DNA of 64,000 nucleotides from the NCBI GenBank assembly GCA_963733085.1, contig CAVTBY010000007.1, positions 23,734 to 87,733 of the forward strand, read 5' to 3'. Shown here one piece after another: positions 7,646-17,445 of this stretch (its first letter is position 1; each line of letters starts with the position of its first letter). The position numbers and the translations under genes were made by a program. The notes beneath the pieces are model-generated. The model was not told the DNA's origin. It was given only the letters and a program-made list of their open reading frames with translations, and made no database searches. This stretch comes from Desertimonas sp963733085. Its GTDB lineage: Bacteria; Actinomycetota; Acidimicrobiia; Acidimicrobiales; Ilumatobacteraceae.

Positions 7646-10600
7646 AGTACCGATCGCCGCTCGAATGAAAGTCGCGGCTGGCGTGGACGCTGGCGCCGGG
7701 GATGGCGAGGCGCTCGAGATGCTCGGCGACGACGTTGACGACGCCTTCTGACCGCTCCAGGCGGCCGCGGATCAACATCGCCGGAGCCTCTTGGGCGACC
7801 CGGCGGAACCGCGACCAGCAGCCCTTGGAGACCACGATGTTGACGAGGCCGGTCTCGTCCTCGAGGTTGAGGAACGTGATCCCCTGGGCGGTCATCGGTC
7901 GCTGGCGGTGGGTGACGACACCGGCGACCTTGACTCGGCTCCCCGGCTCGGCAGTGTGCAGCGCTGTCGACGTCAGCACGCCGAGCTCGTCGAGTTGGGG
8001 ACGTAGGAACTGGGTCGGGTGACCGTCGGCGGTGATGCCTGTGGACCACAGGTCAGCGACCGCTTCCTCCGCGGGGTTCATCAGCGGCAGTTGCGGTGCG
8101 CTGGCGCCGGTGACGATGCCGGCGAGCCGCCCGGGTCGCGACTGGGCGACGGCGCCGGCCGCCCATAGTGCTCGCCGGCGATCGAGCCCGAAGCACTCCC
8201 CGAACACTCCCGCCGTGGCCATCGTTTCGAGATGACGCAGCGTCAACGCTGGTACTCGTCGAGCGAGGTCCTCTGGATCGCGATACGGCCCGTCCTCGCT
8301 ACGCCTCCACTCGATCTCCGCCGCCAACTCCTTGCCCACCCCGCGCAGCTCCTGCAACCCAATGCGTACCGCCAACCCCCCGGAATCGGGTTCGAGCGTC
8401 GAGGTGGCGAGGGATGCGTTGAGGTCTGGGCTGCGCACCTCGACGCCGTGGCGGCGGGCGTCGCGGACGAGGCTGTGCGGGCTCCAGAAACCCATCGGCT
8501 GGGCGTTGAGCAGGGCGGCACAGAACGCCGCCGGCTCGTGGTGCTTGATCCACGACGAGGCGTACACCAGATAGGCGAACGACACCGAGTGCGACTCGGG
8601 GAAGCCGTAGTTGGCGAACGCCTTCATCTTCACGTAGATCTGGTCGGCGATCTCACCGGTGATGCCACGCTCGCCCATCCCGGCGTAGAGCCGCTCGCGC
8701 AGCCGCTCCATCCGCGCCGCCGAGCGCTTCGAGCCCATCGCCTGGCGCAGCTCGTCGGACTCCGCCGGGGTGAACCCGGCGACGTCGATCGCCATCTGCA
8801 TCAGCTGTTCCTGGAACAGCGGCACGCCGAGCGTCTTGCCGAGGCTGTTCTCGAGCAGCGGGTGGAGATACGTCACCGGCTCTTGGCCGTTGCGGCGGCG
8901 GATGTAGGGATGGACCGAGCCGCCCTGGATCGGCCCGGGACGGATCAGGGCGACCTCGACGACGAGGTCGTAGAAGCGCCGCGGCTTGAGGCGCGGCAGC
9001 GTCGCCATCTGCGCCCGCGACTCGATCTGGAACACGCCGACGGTGTCGGCGCGGCACAACATCGCATAGACGTCGTCTTCCTGGGGCAGCGTGGCGAGGT
9101 CGATCTCGTAACCGCGGTGCTCGCGGACGAGGTCGATGGCGTAGTGCAGCGCCGACAGCATCCCGAGGCCGAGGAGGTCGAACTTGACGAGCCCGGCGGC
9201 GGCGCAGTCGTCCTTGTCCCACTGCAGCACGGAGCGGTCGGCCATCCTCCCCCACTCCACCGGGCACACCTCGATCACCGGGCGGTCGCAGATCACCATC
9301 CCGCCGGAGTGGATCCCGAGGTGGCGGGGGGCGTCCTCGACCTGGGCGGCGAGGTCGAGCACCTGGCTGGGGATCTCGTTCTCGGCCTGTTGCGCCTTGG
9401 TTGTGGCGACCGACCCCCACCCGTCGATGCGCTTGGCCCACGCGTCTTGCTGACCGGGGGCGTAGCCGAGCGCCTTGGCCATGTCGCGGATCGCCGAGCG
9501 GGCTCGGTAGGTGATGACGTTGGCGACCTGAGCAGTGTGGTGGCGGCCGTGCTTGGCGTAGACGTACTGGATGACCTCTTCTCTTCGGTCACTTTCGATG
9601 TCGATGTCGATGTCCGGCGGACCATCACGCTCGGGCGACAGGAAGCGCTCGAACAGCAGGCCGAGCGACACGGCATCGGCGGCGGTGACACCGAGGGCGT
9701 AGCAGACCGCCGAGTTGGCCGCCGAGCCTCGTCCCTGGCAGTAGATGTTGGAACGCCGACAGAACTCGACGAGGTCCCAGACGACGAGGAAGTAGCCGGC
9801 GAAACCGAGCTGCTCGATGATGTCGAGCTCGCGGTCGATCGTCTGCCATGCCCGAGCCCGCAAGGAGAGGTCCTCATGGGCGTCTGGCCGCTCGCCATAA
9901 CGACGCCGCCCGCCGTCCTCGACGATGCGCCGGAGGTAGGCCATCTCGGTGATGTCGTCCGGACACGGAAACGGTGGCAGCGACGGGGCGACGAGCTTGA
10001 GGTCGAACGCCACGGCACGGCCGATCTCGGCAGCCAGCTCGACGGCCCCCGGATAGCGGGCGAAACGGCGTTGCTGTTCCCATCCAGCGCGCAGGTGGGC
10101 ACCGGCTGCTGCGGGCAGCCACGGGTCGAGCTCGGCGAGGCTGCGCCTGGCGCGCACGGCGGCGAGGGCGGTGGCCAGCCGGCGCTGCGCCGGAGTTGCG
10201 TAGTGGGCGTTGGTGGTGGCGACGCATCCGACGTGGCGCGAGGCGGCAAGCTCGGCGAGGGCATCGTTGCGGGCAGAGTCGAGCGGGTCGCCGTGATCCC
10301 ACAGCTCGACGAGGACACGGTCACGCCCAAACGCATCGATCAAGCGGTCGAGCTGGCGGGCCGCGGCGGCCGGTCCATCGGCGACAAGGGCGGCGGGGAC
10401 GGCGCCCTTGCGACAGCCCGTGAGGGTCCACGTGTGACCGGCGACGACACCGGCGACATCGTCGAGCGTGAACTGCGGCGCGCTCTTCTCTCCGGCGAGG
10501 TGACCGAGGCTGATCGCCCTGGCCAGCTTGGCGTATCCGCTCGGTCCGTCGGCGAGAAGCAGGAGGTGCTCACCGTGTGGATCCGGAGCGGTGGCATCCG

Positions 10601-11138
10601 GAACCTGCCCCGTGGCGACCTGCGTGAGCGTCTCCCCCTCCGACTTGAACAACCCGCGCGAATCGAGGAGGGTGAGCTCGGTGCCGAAAATGGTTGGCAT
10701 GCCCAGCTCGCGGGCTGCCTCGGCGAAACGGACGATGCCGTAGAAGCCGTTGTGATCGGTGAGGGCTAGCGCTTCGAGCCCGAGACGCGCCGCCTCGGTG
10801 ACGAGCTCTTCGGGATGCGATGCCCCGTCGAGGAACGAGAAGTTGGAGTGGCAGTGCAACTCCGCGTAGGGCACGGAGCCAGTGCCCGGCCCCCCACTAT
10901 CGGATGCCGGCACCTCGAATGGCTGACGCTTGCGGCTCCACGCCGGACCGTCACCACCGGCGTTCCACGACGGTGAACCGGGCGCTCGGCCATCACGGCG
11001 TTTCTCCTGGGCACCGCCCAGACCCCGCGGAGCACGAGCTCGTGGGTCGCCGCGCTCCCACGGGTCAGTGTCGCCACCGCGGTCGGACAGGGCGGCTTCC
11101 AGCTCGCTCCACGTCCAATCCGGGTTGTTGAACCCCAC
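7642..11138 (-). CDS. dnaE2: Error-prone DNA polymerase III alpha subunit DnaE2 (ImuC)
   Basis: This is the translesion catalytic subunit of the mutasome. The protein begins MGFNNPDWTWSELE, a typical actinobacterial DnaE2 N terminus. It has a PHP domain (ELHCHSNFSFLDGAS, near residue 93), the polymerase active site (GPPDIDIDIESDRR at about 9590-9630 and GRGSAANSAVCYA), helix-hairpin-helix repeats and an OB fold (residues ~1000-1100). The family's terminal motif SRDF appears as HASRDFH near 7665. The open frame continues past it to 7302 over the hydrolase gene, whereas another frame stops at 7642 in a GTGA overlap with the hydrolase. I infer a single-base error close to the 3' end. A LexA box lies 11 bases upstream of the start, so SOS induction is expected. 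Confidence 0.93.
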
Positions 11139-11148
11139 GGGTCCATTA

Positions 11149-11164
11149 TCGAACGTCTGTTTGC
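11149..11164 (-). promoter_or_regulatory. LexA (SOS) box upstream of dnaE2
   Basis: TCGAAC-GTCT-GTTTGC matches the actinobacterial SOS box TCGAAC-N4-GTTCGA with two changes in the right half. It lies immediately upstream of dnaE2 (start 11138). A better-matching box precedes imuA' at 26295-26310, so both halves of the mutasome appear to be under LexA. Confidence 0.75.
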
Positions 11165-11174
11165 GGCTGACAAC

Positions 11175-12602
11175 CTAGTTCGGGAACAACAGTTCGCCGA
11201 TAGCGGCAGCCGTCACTGCGCTGTTGCCGAACACCATGACGGCAGGACCGGCGACGACGGGACGCGCAGGACCGACGTCGACCACAACCGCGTCCGGGCG
11301 CACGCCGCGGATCGCCTCGAGCACGGCATCGCCGGCAAGTCGGTCAGTGACGAGCACGACGGGCCGACCGGTCGCCGGCTCGAGCGCGGCAGCCACCTCG
11401 TCCGCCCCACCGACCGACGCCGAGGTCGTCCGCGGTGCGAGTGCCGTCAGCGTCGCCACGATCGGAGACGGACGCGACCCGGCGGCGATGTCGGTGCGCC
11501 GCTCGAGGACCACGTGGGGCGCTCCGTCGAGCCGAACGTCTCCGACAGTCCGGACGGCCCGCCGTGCGACATCGCCGGCGAACGACTGGGCCCCGGGATC
11601 AGCGACCGGCACAGCGCTGGCGAGCCACGCCTTGAGGGCATCGACCCGTGCGGCGGCCTCCTCGACCCGGGCGCGGGTGAGGTGGCCATCGCTGATCGCG
11701 GTGAGAACCTCCTCACTGACCTCGGCGAACACCGCCTCGCCGTCGTACGGCTCGGGGAAGCATGGGTTGCCGATGCACAGCAGATCGACGCCAGCGGCCA
11801 GCGCCTGCACCGCTCCAGGTCCGCGACCGACACCACGGGCGATTGCATGCATGTCGAGGGCATCGCTGATCACCACACCGTCGAAGCCGAGCTCGTCGCG
11901 GAGCATCGACATCCACGAGTTGCTCATCGTCGCCGGATTCGGGTCGACGGCCGGCACGGAGACGTGAGCGGTGAGGATGCAGCGAACGCCGGCTTCGATC
12001 GCCGCGACGAATGGGGCGACATCTCGGCCGACGAACGTGGCCCGATCGGCGTCGACCACCGGCACGCCGAGGTGTGAGTCGGTGCGCGTGGCGCCGTGGC
12101 CAGGAAAGTGCTTCGCACACGCCGCGACGCCCTGCGACTGCACGCCGCGCACGAACGCAGCACCGTGGCGGGCGACGAGATCGGTCTCGGCGCCGAACGA
12201 CCTCACGCCGATCACCGGGTTGTCCGGCTCGGAGTTGACGTCGACGACCGGGGCGAGCACGACGTCGATGCCGGCACGCCGGGCCATCGCGGCGATCCCC
12301 GCGGCGACCTGCTCGGTCGCCGTCACGTCGTCCACCACACCGAGGGCAGCATTGCCCGGCCACGACGATCCCTGCGCCGCCTCCAGCCGGGTGACGTTGC
12401 CGCCCTCCTCGTCGGCGAGCACCAGCAGGTCCGGTCGGCGGCTGGTCAGTTCCCCGAGCGAGTCGCCGCTGAACCAGCACACTGCGGTGAGCCCGCGGTC
12501 GGCCTCGCGCTCGATCCATTCCGGTAGTTCGTCGCCGCACAGTCCGGGAACGAGCACGCTGTTGACGAGACGGACAACTGATGGATCGCCGTGCTCGCTC
12601 AT
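11175..12602 (-). CDS. nagZ: Beta-N-acetylhexosaminidase, GH3 (NagZ-like)
   Basis: This 475-residue glycoside hydrolase family 3 enzyme removes terminal N-acetylglucosamine from chitobiose-type or peptidoglycan-derived substrates. The substrate-binding motif AKHFPGHG, the catalytic-loop motif TDSHLGVP and the nucleophile region VISDALDM are all present in order. There is no signal peptide, so it acts in the cytoplasm, consistent with an importer feeding it. The C-terminal ~120 residues form an extra alpha/beta domain often seen in actinobacterial NagZ. It lies 28 bases downstream of the second permease of the amino-sugar ABC transporter and is probably the last gene of that operon. Confidence 0.88.
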   Translation of the reverse strand: MSEHGDPSVVRLVNSVLVPGLCGDELPEWIEREADRGLTAVCWFSGDSLGELTSRRPDLLVLADEEGGNVTRLEAAQGSSWPGNAALGVVDDVTATEQVAAGIAAMARRAGIDVVLAPVVDVNSEPDNPVIGVRSFGAETDLVARHGAAFVRGVQSQGVAACAKHFPGHGATRTDSHLGVPVVDADRATFVGRDVAPFVAAIEAGVRCILTAHVSVPAVDPNPATMSNSWMSMLRDELGFDGVVISDALDMHAIARGVGRGPGAVQALAAGVDLLCIGNPCFPEPYDGEAVFAEVSEEVLTAISDGHLTRARVEEAAARVDALKAWLASAVPVADPGAQSFAGDVARRAVRTVGDVRLDGAPHVVLERRTDIAAGSRPSPIVATLTALAPRTTSASVGGADEVAAALEPATGRPVVLVTDRLAGDAVLEAIRGVRPDAVVVDVGPARPVVAGPAVMVFGNSAVTAAAIGELLFPN

Positions 12603-12630
12603 CCCTTCACCTCGTGGGGGCTGCGCTCGC

Positions 12631-13461
12631 TCATCCCTTGACCGCCCCGGCGACTAGACCACTCGACAACCGGCGTTGCACGGCGACGAAAAACAGCATC
12701 ACCGGCACGGTGATCAACGTCGAGCCGGCCATGATCGCCCCCCAGTCGTTGCCGTACTCGCCGAAGAAGCGGCGTAGCCCGATCGACGCGGTGAAGAGTT
12801 CGGGATTGCCCTCGGTGTTGAACGTGAGGGCGAAGATGAACTCGTTCCAGGCGATGATGAACGAAAATACGCTGACGGCGACGAGCCCGGGGGCGACGAG
12901 CGGCAGGAGGATCGACCAGAACATCCGCGACCACGAAGCCCCGTCGACGTACGCCGCCTCCTCGATCTCCTTGGGCACGGCGGCGACGAAACCGCGGAGC
13001 ATCCAGATGGCGATCGGCAGAGCGAACGCCACGTACACGACGACGAGTCCGACCAACCGGTTGAGCAATTGAAGGTTGCGGGCCTGGATGAAGAGGGGGA
13101 TGACGAGGGCCTCCAGCGGCACCATCTGGACGATGAGGATCATCACCAACACACTCGTCCGAAACCGGAACCGGAAGCGGGACACGGCAACGGCTGCGAG
13201 GAGCGCGATCAGTGCACTGATCACCACCGTGCCGAGGGCAACCACGAAAGAGTTGCGCAGATAGGTCGTGAAGCCGCCCTCGTCGAGCACGAAGGCGAAG
13301 TGGTCCAGGGTCAGGTTCGTCGGCAACAAGCTGCGCTTGCCGGCGCTGGCGTGAGTGTCGACGGACATCGACATCATCAAGAATGCCGGGAACAGCGTGA
13401 ACACGAGAACGGCCACGACCGCGAGCCCACGCAGGATCCGGCGTCCCAACGTTCGCTTCAC
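12631..13461 (-). CDS. Sugar ABC transporter permease, MalG-type
   Basis: Inner-membrane permease of a CUT1-type carbohydrate importer, 276 residues from GTG at 13461. That start overlaps the stop of the upstream permease (GTGA), which is the reason for choosing it over longer frames. There are six membrane segments; the EAA loop that docks the ATPase reads EEAAYVDGASWSRMFWSILL. The C-terminal QRRLSSGLVAGAVKG is the usual CUT1 ending. The ATPase is not encoded here, as in many actinobacteria that use one shared MsiK-type ATPase. Confidence 0.9.
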   Translation of the reverse strand: MKRTLGRRILRGLAVVAVLVFTLFPAFLMMSMSVDTHASAGKRSLLPTNLTLDHFAFVLDEGGFTTYLRNSFVVALGTVVISALIALLAAVAVSRFRFRFRTSVLVMILIVQMVPLEALVIPLFIQARNLQLLNRLVGLVVVYVAFALPIAIWMLRGFVAAVPKEIEEAAYVDGASWSRMFWSILLPLVAPGLVAVSVFSFIIAWNEFIFALTFNTEGNPELFTASIGLRRFFGEYGNDWGAIMAGSTLITVPVMLFFVAVQRRLSSGLVAGAVKG

Positions 13462-14357
13462 AGGTCCTGCTCGCGGAACAGGAAGCGCAGGTACACCATC
13501 GTGATGACAATCAGCACGAGGGTCAGCAAGACAGCGATCGCCGAGCCCCGGCCGAAGTCGTTGCCCTGCCCGAATGCCGTGATGTACGACCACGTGGCGA
13601 GGTTGAGGACGTCGCGGTTAACCCCATTGCCGCCGGGCATCAGGTAGATCTGCACGAACACCTTGAAGTCCCAGATCGTCGACAGGATCGTGACGACGGC
13701 GAACACCGGCTTGAGCGTTGGCGCCGTGATCGACCAGAACCGTCGCCAACCGCCTGCGCCGTCGATGGTCGCCGCCTCGAAGACATCCTTGGGAATCGTC
13801 ATCAACCCGGCCAGCACGGTGACGGCGACGAACGGGAACCCGTGATGGACAACGTTCAGCGTGGCGATGGCGTAGAACGTCAGCCGATCATCGAACCAGT
13901 TCGTCGTACGCGGGTCGACGAGTCCGAGGTTGTCGAGCAGACGCATCGCCGGGCCGCGCTGCGAGTCGAAGATGAAGATCCACACGTACGTCCCGGTCAC
14001 CGCCGGAATCGCCCAGGCGACCATGATCGCCGTCGTGACGAACCCACGAACCCACGTGCCGAGGCTGAACAACAGCAGGGCGACCAGGGTGCCGACGGCG
14101 ACGGTGAGCACGACGTTGACGATGGCGAACACCACAGTGTTGCCGAGGACCGTCTGCCACAGCCGCGGATCGGAGAGTAGGTCTCGGTAGTTGGCGAAGC
14201 CGACCCACGCCGCTCCACCGAGGTTCAGCTCGCGGAGGCCGAACTCCTGGAACGACAGCACCACCACCCGCGCCAACGGGAACAGCAGCAAGGCGCCGAG
14301 GACGGCGAGCGCGGGTGCGAGCAGCAGCCACGGGCGCCAGGTCTGCGCCGATGGCAC
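13458..14357 (-). CDS. Sugar ABC transporter permease, MalF-type
   Basis: First permease of the CUT1 importer, about 299 residues. Six membrane helices; the EAA loop reads EAATIDGAGGWRRFWSITAP. I prefer the GTG at 14357 (VPSAQTWRPWLLLAPA) because the longer frame from ATG 14453 would overlap the binding-protein gene and a strong hairpin at 14383-14412, and its extra residues (Gly/Arg/His-rich) lack family character. The choice is inferred; the ATG at 14453 remains possible. The 3' end overlaps the next permease gene by 4 bases. Confidence 0.88.
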   Translation of the reverse strand: MPSAQTWRPWLLLAPALAVLGALLLFPLARVVVLSFQEFGLRELNLGGAAWVGFANYRDLLSDPRLWQTVLGNTVVFAIVNVVLTVAVGTLVALLLFSLGTWVRGFVTTAIMVAWAIPAVTGTYVWIFIFDSQRGPAMRLLDNLGLVDPRTTNWFDDRLTFYAIATLNVVHHGFPFVAVTVLAGLMTIPKDVFEAATIDGAGGWRRFWSITAPTLKPVFAVVTILSTIWDFKVFVQIYLMPGGNGVNRDVLNLATWSYITAFGQGNDFGRGSAIAVLLTLVLIVITMVYLRFLFREQDL

Positions 14358-14382
14358 CGTTGCTTGCCACCAACGCGGACGA

Positions 14383-14412
14383 GGGTGGCCGCGGTGCACA
14401 CCGCGGCCACCC
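14383..14412 (-). terminator. Intercistronic hairpin between binding-protein and permease genes
   Basis: A perfect inverted repeat, GGGTGGCCGCGGTG and its complement, is separated by only two bases, 19 bases past the stop of the binding-protein gene. Such hairpins protect the 5' mRNA segment and lower downstream expression, so the binding protein would be made in excess over the membrane subunits. No T-tract follows, so full termination is unlikely. Confidence 0.7.
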
Positions 14413-14430
14413 CCGATTTCGGGCTCAATG

Positions 14431-15711
14431 TCAGCCGCTGGCGAAGACGTCATTCATCTCCTGGGCGGCGACTTCGGTGGCCTCCTCGACCGTGGCATCG
14501 CCGGACAGGATCGACTGCATCATCGCCGCCATCGTCTGGTTGCCCTCGATCTGACCCCACAGCGGCGTGACGGGGAGTACCCGGCCTCCCTCGGCCATCT
14601 GCTGGGCGAACGGGGCGACCAGCGGGTCTTCGTCGGCGATGACCTCCTCCAGCAGCGGCAACGTGCCGGGGAAGAATCCGGACTGGTCGCTCCACAACTG
14701 GGCGACCTCACCCGTCGTCATCAGTTCGACGAACTGCCAGGCGAGATCCTCGTTCTCGGTCGTGTTGAAGATGCTCAGGTGCGAGCCGCCGAGGAACGAC
14801 GGACCGACGCCGCCGTCCTTGGCGGGGATCGGGAAGGCGCCGAGCTTGCCCTCGAGCTCGGGATTGGCGTCGACGATCGCCCCGATCGTCCAGTTGCCGG
14901 AGATCATCATCGCCGCATCGCCGGCCGTGAACGAGTCGCGCAGGGCGAGCTCGTTCCACGTACTCGCCGCCGCCGTCGAGAACCCGTGCTCGGTTGCCAG
15001 CCCGGTGTAGAACGCGATCCCCTCGCGCGCCTCGGGACTCGTGAGTCCCGACGTCCAGGTCCCGTCCTCGCCTTGGGTGGCGACCTCGCCGCCGGCGCCC
15101 CAGATGAACGACGCGACCCCGAACTGGTTGTCGCCGGCGATCGGCCACGGGATGATGTTCGGGTCTGCCTCGGCGATCGCGTTGCCGACCTCGACGAGCC
15201 CGTCCCAATCGGTCGGCAATTCGGTGATCCCTGCGGCCTCGAAGATGTCGGTGCGGTAGACGATCGAGCGCACCCCGGCGTACCACGGCATGCCGTACAG
15301 AGACCCGTCGACGGTGCCGGCCTCGACGAGGGCGGGCACGAAGTCCTCCATCAGTCCCGTCTCCTCGACCTGTTGCGTGACGTCGAGGAGCACGCCGGCG
15401 TCGGCATACTCGGGCGTCCACGTCGTGCCCAGCTCGGCGACGTCGGGCAGCGTTCCGCCGGCGATCGCCGTCGTGAAGCGGTCCTTCGCCTCGGCCCATT
15501 GCACGAACTGCAGGTCGAGCGTGGCGCCTGTCTCCGCTTCGAAGGCGGCGGCGACCTCGTCGACGAACGGCTCCGGGTCGGGGTTCGTTCCCTCCATGAT
15601 CCAGACGGTCAGCGTCTCGCCGGACGAGGCCGAGGACATGCCAGCGGCACCCGGCGCCAGAACTGCGGCGGCGGTCAAAGCAAGTCCGATTGCGGTACGT
15701 CGCGATCTCAT
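14431..15711 (-). CDS. Extracellular sugar-binding protein of CUT1 ABC transporter
   Basis: 426-residue secreted binding protein, probably for N-acetylglucosamine oligomers given the NagZ gene in the operon. Residues 1-30 are a signal peptide: a basic start MRSRRTAIGL, a hydrophobic core and an Ala-rich exit. No lipobox Cys is seen, so the protein may be anchored by an uncleaved signal or be free. The mature part is a family 1 solute-binding protein (LTVWIMEGTNPDPEPFVDE; the bacterial SBP signature region GGTLPDVAELGTTWTPEY). The ATG at 15711 follows a purine-rich site; upstream residues of the longer frame are not signal-like. It opens a four-gene operon: binding protein, two permeases, nagZ. 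Confidence 0.88.
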   Translation of the reverse strand: MRSRRTAIGLALTAAAVLAPGAAGMSSASSGETLTVWIMEGTNPDPEPFVDEVAAAFEAETGATLDLQFVQWAEAKDRFTTAIAGGTLPDVAELGTTWTPEYADAGVLLDVTQQVEETGLMEDFVPALVEAGTVDGSLYGMPWYAGVRSIVYRTDIFEAAGITELPTDWDGLVEVGNAIAEADPNIIPWPIAGDNQFGVASFIWGAGGEVATQGEDGTWTSGLTSPEAREGIAFYTGLATEHGFSTAAASTWNELALRDSFTAGDAAMMISGNWTIGAIVDANPELEGKLGAFPIPAKDGGVGPSFLGGSHLSIFNTTENEDLAWQFVELMTTGEVAQLWSDQSGFFPGTLPLLEEVIADEDPLVAPFAQQMAEGGRVLPVTPLWGQIEGNQTMAAMMQSILSGDATVEEATEVAAQEMNDVFASG

Positions 15712-15857
15712 CGTGTTGTGTTCCCCTTCATTGGCAGGTGTGGCGGACAGAGTCGGGGATTTTGTAAAGATCATTAATGAACCCCCTGAAGGATTCTGGA
15801 CGACCGAGCACCCTGCGGTCAAGCTGACCCACTCGATGTACCCCGCGACTGTTCAGT

Positions 15858-16826
15858 TCAGCCGGACGCCGACTTGCGCGCCCTCGCCCGCCGTTTGCCC
15901 TCATGCATCGCCTGGACGCGGCCAACCGGGATGGCCTGACCCTCATCGACGAGCTCGGTGGTCAGGCGTTGTGGCTCCGGCATCAGCGCCGCCCACGGAT
16001 CGCTGTCGCCGAGATGATCGGAAGCGGTGTGAATGGTGAAGTCGCCCGGCTCGACAGAACCAAGGTCGTCCCAGCGCAGAGGGAACGACACCGGCACGCC
16101 CGGCCGGGCTCGGGGGCTGTAGGCGGCGACGACCGTCGCCCCACCGACGCGGGTCGAGTCGACGAACACCTTGCCGCCGCGATCGTCCTTGACGAACGCC
16201 GTCGTGGCGATCGCCGGATCCAGTTGCTCGGCGCGGGCGGCGATGGCGCGGGTGGCGGCGGCAGCCTCTTCGATCGTCGTCGCCGAGGTGTCGACGGGCA
16301 CGAAAACGTGGAGGCCCTTGGCCCCGCTCGTCTTCACCGCCCCTTCGAGGCCGAGATCGGCCAATGCCTGGCGGACCAGCATGGCCACGTCCACGACGAC
16401 GGAGAACTTGGCCCCGGCGGGCGGGTCGAGGTCGAGCACGAGATGGGTCACGCGATCGAGTTGATCGGCGCGCACCAGCGTGGGGTGGTACTCGACGGCG
16501 CGCTGGTTGGCGAACCACAGCAGCGTTCGCCGATCGTTGCAGAGCGCGTAGGAGACGTCGCGCTTCGACGTCTCCGCCCACAGCGTGATCGTGCGGACCC
16601 AGTCTGGCGTGTACTTCGGGACATTCTTCTGCATGAACGGCTGCTCGTCCCGCTGCACGCGAATCACTGACAGCGGGCGATCGGCCAGCCCCGGAATGAT
16701 CCGGTCGGCGATGGCATCGAGGTAGTCGACGAGATCGCGCTTCGTCGCACCGGCGTCGCCGAACAGCGGTTGGTCGAGGTTCGTCAGCTTGACGCCGTCG
16801 CGGGACTCTGCCTCGGCCGCTGCCAC
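15858..16826 (-). CDS. ligD: LigD-type polymerase/primase domain protein
   Basis: Single-domain member of the archaeo-eukaryotic primase group that forms the polymerase part of LigD in bacterial non-homologous end joining; 322 residues from GTG at 16826. The metal-binding motif is HLVLDLDP, the nucleotide-binding motif KTSGAKGLHVF, and a third acidic strand lies near residue 225. The phosphodiesterase and ligase domains of full LigD are absent, so this is a stand-alone polymerase as in several actinobacteria, with the ligase encoded elsewhere. No ku gene is in the window. The longer open frame to 17138 overlaps the NUDIX gene and is rejected. The 3' gap to 15711 (146 bases) should carry the promoter of the sugar operon. 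Confidence 0.85.
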   Translation of the reverse strand: MAAAEAESRDGVKLTNLDQPLFGDAGATKRDLVDYLDAIADRIIPGLADRPLSVIRVQRDEQPFMQKNVPKYTPDWVRTITLWAETSKRDVSYALCNDRRTLLWFANQRAVEYHPTLVRADQLDRVTHLVLDLDPPAGAKFSVVVDVAMLVRQALADLGLEGAVKTSGAKGLHVFVPVDTSATTIEEAAAATRAIAARAEQLDPAIATTAFVKDDRGGKVFVDSTRVGGATVVAAYSPRARPGVPVSFPLRWDDLGSVEPGDFTIHTASDHLGDSDPWAALMPEPQRLTTELVDEGQAIPVGRVQAMHEGKRRARARKSASG

Positions 16827-16858
16827 AGCACTGATCTTCGCGCCCCGGAGCGGCAGGG

Positions 16859-17410
16859 CTATGCCGCGAATCGTTGACGAAGGTGTTCGAGGATGCTCGT
16901 CAGGCTCGGTTCGGCGATGCCGATCGCCTCGTCCCAGGCAAACCAGTGCACGTCCTGGCTCTCCTCGGCCGGCGGATCCGGGTCCATCGCTGCGCCGTCG
17001 AACAGGTAGCGGAGGTCGAGGTGGGTGTGGCCATCGGGGACGTCGTGCACGCTGACGTGGGCGAGCTCCGGGGCTCCGTCGAGGAAGTCGACGGCCATCC
17101 CGGTCTCCTCGACCACCTCTCGTCGAGCTGCCTCCCACGGTGTCTCGCCGGGATCGATGTGCCCACCCGGTTGCAGCCAGGTGCCGATCTTGAGGTGGCG
17201 GAGCAGGACGATGCCACGTTCACCGATGACGAAACCGGAGCCGGTGACGTGGACCGGGTCGGCGGCGCGGTCGAAGGGATCAGCGAGCCGGGAAACCTCG
17301 GCGACGAACCGGGCGATGTCGCCGCGCTCGACGTCGTCGACCGGCGTCAGTCGGGCGACGTCCTCGAGGATCTGTCGGCGCAGCTCGTCGGGGCGACCGT
17401 CGACGCGCAC
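16859..17410 (-). CDS. NUDIX hydrolase
   Basis: About 183 residues. The complete Nudix box GX5EX7REUXEEXGU is visible as GHIDPGETPWEAARREVVEE followed by TGM, so divalent-metal-dependent hydrolysis of a nucleoside diphosphate derivative is expected; the exact substrate is unknown. The GTG at 17410 is the best start because the longer frame to 17467 would run into the divergent gene's start region at 17446. It lies 32 bases upstream of the LigD-type polymerase gene, possibly in the same transcript. Confidence 0.85.
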   Translation of the reverse strand: MRVDGRPDELRRQILEDVARLTPVDDVERGDIARFVAEVSRLADPFDRAADPVHVTGSGFVIGERGIVLLRHLKIGTWLQPGGHIDPGETPWEAARREVVEETGMAVDFLDGAPELAHVSVHDVPDGHTHLDLRYLFDGAAMDPDPPAEESQDVHWFAWDEAIGIAEPSLTSILEHLRQRFAA

Positions 17411-17445
17411 GGATCGGCACGGTACCTGCCCGTATCGTGCAGCGC

